Position numbers and translations under genes: made by a program. This document shows, in pieces, positions 58,886 through 64,000 of a DNA stretch of 64,000 nt; within the stretch, counting starts at the first letter, position 1, and every line of letters starts with the position of its first letter. Under the pieces are notes generated by a model. That model was not told where the DNA came from. It did not search any database and saw only the letters and a program-made list of their open reading frames with translations. Source of the DNA: CAWHMN01 sp051001135 (GTDB taxonomy: Bacteria > Acidobacteriota > Terriglobia > Terriglobales > Acidobacteriaceae); the NCBI GenBank assembly GCA_051001135.1, contig JBPCNO010000007.1, positions 9,635-73,634 of the forward strand, given 5' to 3'.

Positions 58886-60727
58886 ATGAGAAACCACCTG
58901 AAGGCGCTGGCGACATGCGTGCTGGTGTCTGCGATGGCAAACACCCAGGCGCAAACGACCGCCGCAAGCGGCACGGCGCAAAAGACCGCTAAGCGGACCA
59001 CGGTAACCCATACCAACAAGAAGGCGGTACGGCGTCCCTCGGTCGAGTCACAGATCCAGGAACTGCGGCAGCAGATGCAGCAGCAGAACCAGACTCTGCA
59101 ACAACTGCAGCAGCAATTGAGCGACCGCGATGCGCAGTTGCAGCAGGCGCAGCAGGCAGCGGCGGCGGCGGCGGCCAACGCGCAGCAGGCGCAGCAACAG
59201 GCGGCCCAGCAGGCGCAGACGCTCACTGAGAACACCACGGCAGTGTCCAGCCTGCAGGGAGCGGTCTCCGACCTGAAGACCAACAGCACCTCGCTCGCTT
59301 CGACCATCCAGGAGACGCAGACCAACGTCACCAAAAAGATCGAGAACCCGGAGGTGCTGCATTACAAGGGCATCACGCTCTCGCCGGCTGGATCCTTCCT
59401 GGCTGCGGAAACAGTATGGCGCCAGCGGGCGACCGGGAGCGACATCAACACACCCTTCAGCGCCATTCCACTCAACAACCAGGAGCAGGCGCAGTTGAGC
59501 GAGTTTCAAGGCACCGGCCGCCAATCGCGCGTCGCTTTGCTGGCCGAGGGCAAACTCAGCAGCATGACGTTGCGCGGCTACTATGAGGCGGACTGGCTGG
59601 GTACGGGCATCACCTCCAACAACAACCAGAGCAACAGCTACGTCTTCCGTCAGCGCCAGGTATTCGCGCAGGCTGCACTGAACAGCGGCTGGACCTTCAC
59701 CGGCGGCCAGATGTGGAGCCTGGTGACGGAGACCAAGAAGGGTCTGGACAATCGGACCGAGGCGTTGCCGCAGACCATCGATCCACAGTACGCCGTGGGC
59801 TTCAATTGGGAGCGCCAATACGGCTTCCGCGTGACCAAGAGCTTCAACGACAAGTTCTGGTTGGGCGCATCTGCCGAAAACGCGGAGACCCTCAACCCGG
59901 GCGGACGCGGTCTGCCGTCGAATTACGTGATCGGTTCGGCCGGTACGGGCGGCGGCCTCTACAACTCGACCGCGAACTACTCCTACAACCTTGCTCCGGA
60001 CATCATCGTGAAGGCGGCGGCGGAACCGAGCTGGGGCGGCCACTATGAGCTCTACGGCATTGCGCGCTTCTTCCGCAATCGGATCTATCCCAACGTGACT
60101 ACGAATGCGGCTGGCGTGAACGTAGGCACCGCGGCCGGCGCCTTCAACGACCAGACAGTCGGTGGCGGGGTCGGTGGTTCGTTCCGCGTACCCACCTTCC
60201 ACAAGCGGCTGGATCTGGGACTGAAGGGCGAGTGGGGAGACGGCACCAATCGCTATGACGATTCGCAGCTCTCCGATCTAACCATCCGGCCCAACGGCCA
60301 ACTGGCATTGATTCACGGCTATTCGACGCTGGGAACGGCCGAGTGGAACGCGACCCCACGCCTGGATGTCTACGCCAACTACGGCATCGATGGCACCATG
60401 CGCCGGTACTTCATCACCAATGGCAAGCAGTCCGGATACGGCGCGTATACGGCTCTGGAGTCCGGCTGCAATACGGAGACGATTCCGGCCGCCGGTTCCG
60501 CGGGCTTCATTCCCTCTGCGCTGGCAAATTGCAACGCGGACAACCGCGATATCCAGGAACTGGCGCTCGGGTACTGGTATGACTTCTACAAGGGACCGAA
60601 AGGGCGCCTGCGTCAGGGTATCCAGTACAGCTACTTCCAGCGCCAGGTGTGGTCGGGAACGGGTGGCGCAGAGCCGCACGGAACCAACAACATGTTCTGG
60701 ACTTCGCTCCGCTACTACCTGCCGTAG
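58886..60727 (+). CDS. outer-membrane porin with N-terminal coiled coil
   Basis: The product has 613 residues with a signal peptide (about 1-22, ending ANTQAQ) and a basic stretch. A long Gln/Ala/Leu coiled coil (about 52-115, built from QQ/LQQ/AQQ steps) precedes a porin-like barrel (about 150-613) with TLRGYYEADWLGTG, GFRVTKSFNDKFWLGASAEN and QGIQYSYFQRQVWSG...MFWTSLRYYLP. The coiled coil would extend into the periplasm, possibly anchoring the barrel to peptidoglycan. A GAGAGG site precedes the ATG. It is monocistronic, with a terminator downstream. Substrate unknown. Confidence 0.85.
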   Translation: MRNHLKALATCVLVSAMANTQAQTTAASGTAQKTAKRTTVTHTNKKAVRRPSVESQIQELRQQMQQQNQTLQQLQQQLSDRDAQLQQAQQAAAAAAANAQQAQQQAAQQAQTLTENTTAVSSLQGAVSDLKTNSTSLASTIQETQTNVTKKIENPEVLHYKGITLSPAGSFLAAETVWRQRATGSDINTPFSAIPLNNQEQAQLSEFQGTGRQSRVALLAEGKLSSMTLRGYYEADWLGTGITSNNNQSNSYVFRQRQVFAQAALNSGWTFTGGQMWSLVTETKKGLDNRTEALPQTIDPQYAVGFNWERQYGFRVTKSFNDKFWLGASAENAETLNPGGRGLPSNYVIGSAGTGGGLYNSTANYSYNLAPDIIVKAAAEPSWGGHYELYGIARFFRNRIYPNVTTNAAGVNVGTAAGAFNDQTVGGGVGGSFRVPTFHKRLDLGLKGEWGDGTNRYDDSQLSDLTIRPNGQLALIHGYSTLGTAEWNATPRLDVYANYGIDGTMRRYFITNGKQSGYGAYTALESGCNTETIPAAGSAGFIPSALANCNADNRDIQELALGYWYDFYKGPKGRLRQGIQYSYFQRQVWSGTGGAEPHGTNNMFWTSLRYYLP

Positions 60728-60749
60728 GACATAGCGAGATCGCGCAACG

Positions 60750-60785
60750 GAAGGGGCACCCGCTTGGGATGCCCCTTCTGTGTTT
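60750..60785 (+). terminator. likely rho-independent terminator after the porin gene
   Basis: GAAGGGGCA and TGCCCCTTC pair around an 11-nt loop and are followed by TGTGTTTG. It lies 23 bp past the stop. The T-tract is weak. Confidence 0.7.
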
Positions 60786-60953
60786 GACCGTTTGATGCGG
60801 GCATTTGTCCGGAGATATCCGCCACACGATCAAGGCAGTTACGCAAGCTTGCGGCTTTTGCCGCTGCGGCCGAATCACCTCTGCTCCAGGCATACGGCGG
60901 GGGAGGCGAGCTGCGCGAGGTATGGTAGCTTAAAGCCTGGCGGCGAAACGCGT

Positions 60954-61026
60954 GAGCTCGTAGCTCAGTTGGTAGAGCAACGCACTTTTAATGCGTGGGT
61001 CCTGGGTTCGAGTCCCAGCGAGCTCA
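60954..61026 (+). tRNA. tRNA-Lys (anticodon TTT)
   Basis: The acceptor stem is GAGCTCG/CGAGCTC; the D-arm has GCTCAGTTGGTAGAGC; the anticodon loop is CTTTTAA with anticodon TTT; the T-arm has GGTTCGAGTCC. The length is 73 nt plus an encoded CCA at 61027-61029. All arms fold by eye. Confidence 0.96.
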
Positions 61027-61064
61027 CCACGTGCACGGCCGCACTCCTCTCAAAATCCTCCATC

Positions 61065-61706
61065 ATGCTATCCGCCCTCCACATTGTCAGTCTTCAGGAC
61101 GAGCACACCGCGTTGTGGCATGGCCCGGCAGCGACGGCGCCGGCCCAACCAGAAGACGCACTCGACGCGTTGGTGGTGGAGCAACACCGGGCTAACTTCG
61201 AGTTGTGGCATGAGGAAGATCGTGCGCGGACACCGGGGGCGAGCGATGCCGTGATCGCAGCGGTCAAGCGCACGATCGACTGCACCAATCAGCGGAGGAA
61301 CGACCTGGCGGAGGAGATCGATAGCTTACTGCTGGCGAAGCTCGAGGCGGACGGCCCAACGAATGCGACCGCCGAGTTGCATTCCGAGACGCCGGGGTTG
61401 ATGATCGATCGGCTCTCCATCCTGTCGCTCAAGCTCTTCCATACGCGTGAAGAACTTGCCCGAAGCGATGCGCCGGAGGGGCACGGTGAACGGAACATGG
61501 CGCGTCTGCATATTCTTGCCCAGCAGCGGGACGATCTGGCCGAGTGCCTCGATCGCCTGTGGCAGCAGGTGTGCGCCGGCAGGCGGCGATTCAAGCTCTA
61601 CCGGCAGCTCAAGATGTACAACGACCTGGCGCTGAATCCTGCCATGTACCGTGCGGATAGCGGCGCCGGGGACGGAGCGCCCGACGATCCTCTGACCGCG
61701 GGTTGA
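61065..61706 (+). CDS. DUF4254-family protein
   Basis: The product has 213 residues from the ATG at 61065, just after tRNA-Lys. The characteristic end RFKLYRQLKMYNDLALNPAMY marks the DUF4254 family, along with the helical core WHEEDRARTPGASDAVIAAVKRTIDCTNQRRNDLAEEID and PGLMIDRLSILSLKLFHTREE. The function of DUF4254 is not established; it is sometimes linked with glycosyltransferase genes, which are absent here. No signal peptide. Confidence 0.88.
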   Translation: MLSALHIVSLQDEHTALWHGPAATAPAQPEDALDALVVEQHRANFELWHEEDRARTPGASDAVIAAVKRTIDCTNQRRNDLAEEIDSLLLAKLEADGPTNATAELHSETPGLMIDRLSILSLKLFHTREELARSDAPEGHGERNMARLHILAQQRDDLAECLDRLWQQVCAGRRRFKLYRQLKMYNDLALNPAMYRADSGAGDGAPDDPLTAG

Positions 61707-61836
61707 CGTACCATAGGGTCCTGCGTGTAAAACGTCTCCAACACTTATGCAGCAGTTGTGCCGGCAAGCTGAAGCCGTTGCCATGTGACCACGGCTGCAT
61801 GAGCGCTACGACCGGAGTATGGAAGGAAGATCAAAT

Positions 61837-62397
61837 ATGCCAAGTGCAGGTCAAGGTACAGCCAGGAGTCGCACCCCCAAGACGATCCAGGGCAAAGTGC
61901 GTACCATGGCCGATCCAGCGCAGCAGAAATCGATGCAGGAGTACGAGAGCGCGCTGCGCTACATGCAGGAAGGCCGGTTCGAGAAGGCACGGGATGGCTT
62001 TGCCAAGATTACGCATGGCGGACCGCCGGAGCTGATGGAGCGGGCCCGTGTATACCTGCAGGCCTGCGAGCGCCATGCCAACCAGCAGGAACGCTCCTTC
62101 CACACGCCGGAGGAGCAGTACGACTACGCCATCTCACTCTTGAACACGGGCTTCTTCGAAGAGGCGCGCGAGCAGTTCGAGGAGATTCTGGAGCAGGCGC
62201 CGCAGACGGATTATGCGCTCTACGGCCTGGCCATCCTGGAGAGCATGACGGGCCAGGTGGATAGCTGTCTGGGACATCTGCAGCAAGCCATCGAGATCAA
62301 TCCACGCAACCGTATTCAGGCGCGGGCCGATTCCGACTTCCAGGACATGGCGGACGATCCGCGATTCACGGAACTGCTCTATCCGGAGATGGCCTGA
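61837..62397 (+). CDS. TPR-repeat protein
   Basis: The product has 186 residues from the ATG at 61837, supported by GGAAGGAAG 7 bp upstream. Three or more TPR-like helical pairs are visible (YESALRYMQEGRFEKARDGFAKI, YDYAISLLNTGFFEEAREQFEEILEQAP, ALYGLAILESMTGQVDSCLGHLQQAIEI). It lies 20 bp upstream of the YvcK gene with no terminator, so the two may be co-transcribed. No signal peptide; probably a cytosolic adaptor. Confidence 0.82.
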   Translation: MPSAGQGTARSRTPKTIQGKVRTMADPAQQKSMQEYESALRYMQEGRFEKARDGFAKITHGGPPELMERARVYLQACERHANQQERSFHTPEEQYDYAISLLNTGFFEEAREQFEEILEQAPQTDYALYGLAILESMTGQVDSCLGHLQQAIEINPRNRIQARADSDFQDMADDPRFTELLYPEMA

Positions 62398-62416
62398 CCG
62401 CGCGGCCTCGCCTGAC

Positions 62417-63502
62417 GTGAAGCTTCCCTCCATTACGCGCGCACCCCGCCGGGCGACGGTTGCCGGCCGCTCGAACCTGCGTGTCGTCGCCATCGGCGGC
62501 GGCACCGGGCTGTCCACGCTGCTGCGCGGCTTGCGACGCTATGCGCCCTCGCCCCAGGGACACGGGAATGGCGGCGCGGGGAGCGAGACGCCGAGCCTGA
62601 TCAGCGATCTGGCCGCGGTGGTGACGGTGACCGATGACGGCGGTTCGAGCGGCCGGCTGCGCAAGCACTTCAAGATGCTGCCGCCGGGCGACCTGCGCAA
62701 CTGCATGGTGGCGCTGGCGGATGACGAGGCGCTGCTCTCGCGGCTGTTCCGGCATCGTTTTTCTTCGAACGGGAATGGCGAGGGGAACGGGGGCGTCGAG
62801 GGGCTGGAGGGACACAGCTTCGGCAACCTGTTTGTGGCCGCGCTGGCGGAGATCACGGGCGATTTCGCGCAGGCCATCAAACTTTCGTCGCAGGTGCTGG
62901 CGACGCGCGGGCACATCTATCCGGCGACCACCACGAACGTTTCGCTGGTGGCCCGCATGGACGATGGCTCGACCGTACACGGAGAGACCAACATCACGGC
63001 CAGCAAACGGCGCATCGTGGAGCTGATGCTGGATCCGGCGACGGCCATGCCACTCCCCGAGACGCTGGATTCGATCGCTCGCGCCGACCTGATCACGGTG
63101 GGCCCAGGCTCGCTCTTCACCAGCATCATCACCAACCTGCTGGTGGCCGGCGTCGCCGAGGCGCTGGCGGAGGCGCAGGGGACGCGGGTGTATGTGTGCA
63201 ACCTGATGACGCAGGCCAACGAGAGCCTGGACCTGACGGCATCGCAGCATATCGAGCGCATCTTCGAGCATGCAGGCCAGCCGATCTTCGACTACGCGCT
63301 GGTGAATACGGCGCCGGTCTCCGTCACCTTGCGCGAGCGCTACGCCGAAGAGGGCGCGGCGCCTATCGAGGCGGACATCGAGCGGATCGAGGCGCTGGGT
63401 GTGCGATGCATCACGGGCGATTTCGCGGAGGAAGGCGACGTGCTGCGCCATGCCGCGGACCGGGTGACGGAGACATTGCTGCGGCTGGGGCTGGAGGGAT
63501 AA
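62417..63502 (+). CDS. YvcK/CofD-like gluconeogenesis-morphogenesis factor
   Basis: The product has 361 residues from a GTG at 62417. The nucleotide-sugar-binding signature is present: VVAIGGGTGLSTLLRGLR, VTVTDDGGSSGRLR and PPGDLRNCMVALAD, followed by GHSFGNLFVAALAEITGDF and VGPGSLFTSIITNLL. YvcK proteins bind UDP-sugars and support growth on gluconeogenic carbon and cell-wall homeostasis. Two small Gly-rich inserts (about 50-58 and about 115-127) are longer than usual. The upstream TPR gene is close, so co-transcription is likely. Confidence 0.92.
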   Translation: MKLPSITRAPRRATVAGRSNLRVVAIGGGTGLSTLLRGLRRYAPSPQGHGNGGAGSETPSLISDLAAVVTVTDDGGSSGRLRKHFKMLPPGDLRNCMVALADDEALLSRLFRHRFSSNGNGEGNGGVEGLEGHSFGNLFVAALAEITGDFAQAIKLSSQVLATRGHIYPATTTNVSLVARMDDGSTVHGETNITASKRRIVELMLDPATAMPLPETLDSIARADLITVGPGSLFTSIITNLLVAGVAEALAEAQGTRVYVCNLMTQANESLDLTASQHIERIFEHAGQPIFDYALVNTAPVSVTLRERYAEEGAAPIEADIERIEALGVRCITGDFAEEGDVLRHAADRVTETLLRLGLEG

Positions 63503-63537
63503 AAGTCCCGGGCAGGAGCGTCTAATTGCCAGTCAGT

Positions 63538-63694
63538 ACCCCCCCCTCCCCATATGGTATGGAAGCCCTCTGGAATGAACGATATGCGAGACTAGCAGCG
63601 CTCCCTATCTCATTCTAAAGGGGTTACCCGCAAAAATTAGGCAACAAAGGACTTAGATCAGCAAGTCGGCGGGGCAGCCAATCAGCAAGCCGGC
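63538..63694. repeat. C-tract and AT-rich element between YvcK and DUF1697 genes
   Basis: ACCCCCCCCTCCCC (63538-63551) is followed by CATTCTAAAGGGGTTA (63611-63626), CAAAAATTAGGCAACAAAGG and CTTAG up to 63656. A 14-bp direct pair, ATCAGCAAGTCGGC (63657) and ATCAGCAAGCCGGC (63681), ends it. The unit with AAAGG-TTA resembles the one at 46677-46782. No gene is supported in 63503-63773. Confidence 0.6.
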
Positions 63695-63773
63695 AAGATT
63701 CTCGATCCCTTTTTCAAGTGTAGAGAGTTTCGGGAATCACTACGCCAACTTTGGAAAACTACCCCGTCCTGAA

Positions 63774-64000
63774 TCAGGAATGCGGCGATTCGAGGCGCGC
63801 GGCCATTTCGAGGAGCTTGGTTACAGTGTTCCAATTGCGACCGGTCCAGACAATCTTCAGCGCCTTGTCGATGGAGGGCATCGATAGTTTGGGGCGCCCC
63901 ATGCCGTTGGGGAAGTAGATGTAGAGCTCGCGGCCGTCCATGTGCAGTTCCTCTGGAACGGGCGGCATCGCGCGGATCTGGGCACTGATCAGATCGCGGG
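63774..64000 (-). CDS. DUF1697-domain protein, 5' end outside window
   Basis: Only the last 75 residues are in the window; the frame is open to the right edge. The C-terminal DUF1697 pattern is clear: DGRELYIYFPNGMGRPKL, IDKALKIVWTGRNWNTVTKLLEMA. The function of DUF1697 is unknown. It is convergent with the YvcK gene, separated by repeat-rich DNA. Confidence 0.82.
   Translation of the reverse strand, partial: RDLISAQIRAMPPVPEELHMDGRELYIYFPNGMGRPKLSMPSIDKALKIVWTGRNWNTVTKLLEMAARLESPHS

Noticed and set aside
59048..60202. Minus-strand open frame of 384 codons opposite the porin gene
   Set aside because: It mirrors the Gln/Ala-rich coiled coil as Leu/Cys-rich nonsense; no start signal or family.
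62366..63451. Minus-strand open frame of 361 codons opposite the YvcK gene
   Set aside because: Arg/His-rich shadow of a gene with intact nucleotide-binding motifs.
1..64000. Insertion sequences, prophage or integrative element
   Set aside because: No transposase, integrase or recombinase could be read in any frame, and there are no paired terminal repeats bounding a segment.

Overview
The window reads as chromosomal DNA from a member of the Acidobacteriota, probably the Acidobacteriaceae/Terriglobia. The basis is inference from gene content: a roughly 1200-residue TonB-dependent receptor with an N-terminal carboxypeptidase-regulatory-like domain, a winged-helix/TPR membrane regulator, an acidobacterial-type duplicated FtsX permease, PIG-L deacetylases, an ECF42/DGPF sigma pair, DUF2950 remnants, moderately high GC, and scattered copies of a GATCCTTCG...GGATGACA repeat. 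No plasmid, phage or intact transposase is visible. Both edges cut genes (an HlyD-type adaptor at the left, a DUF1697 protein at the right).

Layout. 1-3.7 kb: RND/TolC efflux genes and a TPR protein. 3.7-11 kb: a TonB receptor and a wHTH-TPR regulator. 11.1-12.1 kb: a small secreted Pro-rich peptide plus a multi-TM protein (cassette A). 12.6-16 kb: a DUF2950 remnant, a multicopper oxidase and a SpoIIE-type phosphatase. 16.1-25.6 kb: tRNA-Glu, a queuosine-precursor transporter, a quinone oxidoreductase, an acetate transporter, ErpA, PhoU, YceI, and a divergent phhA/hpd pair that links phenylalanine to tyrosine to homogentisate. 25.7-32.2 kb: a yellow/MRJP protein, a pseudo-HtrA/LuxR pair, the ECF42 pair and a secreted glycine-rich protein. 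32.4-34.2 kb: two damaged MFS genes next to a MarR regulator. 35.1-38.3 kb: a PilZ/response-regulator operon, then cassette B (repeat peptide, multi-TM protein, unknown protein). 39.2-42.8 kb: the conserved block rpsP-khpA-rimM-trmD-rplS-rnhB. 42.8-46.5 kb: PIG-L deacetylase, CarboxypepD-reg protein and msrQ/msrP. 47.1-49.6 kb: a frameshifted duplicated permease. 49.8-57.9 kb: an outer-membrane barrel, a hydratase, a lectin-like secreted protein, an APC permease and a large secreted PIG-L protein. 58.0-64 kb: higBA, a coiled-coil porin, tRNA-Lys, DUF4254, TPR, YvcK and DUF1697 genes.

The most unusual item is the pair of cassettes A (11164-12070) and B (36545-38251). Each has a very small secreted Pro-rich peptide gene immediately upstream of a paralogous seven-helix-like membrane protein. 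In cassette B the mature peptide is almost entirely four tandem copies of RPSAPAPILR, which looks like a multi-copy propeptide. Other points worth a second look are a protease homologue lacking its catalytic His and Ser, a response regulator with Glu in place of the phosphoacceptor Asp, several genes broken by single lesions, and two families of dispersed intergenic repeats.
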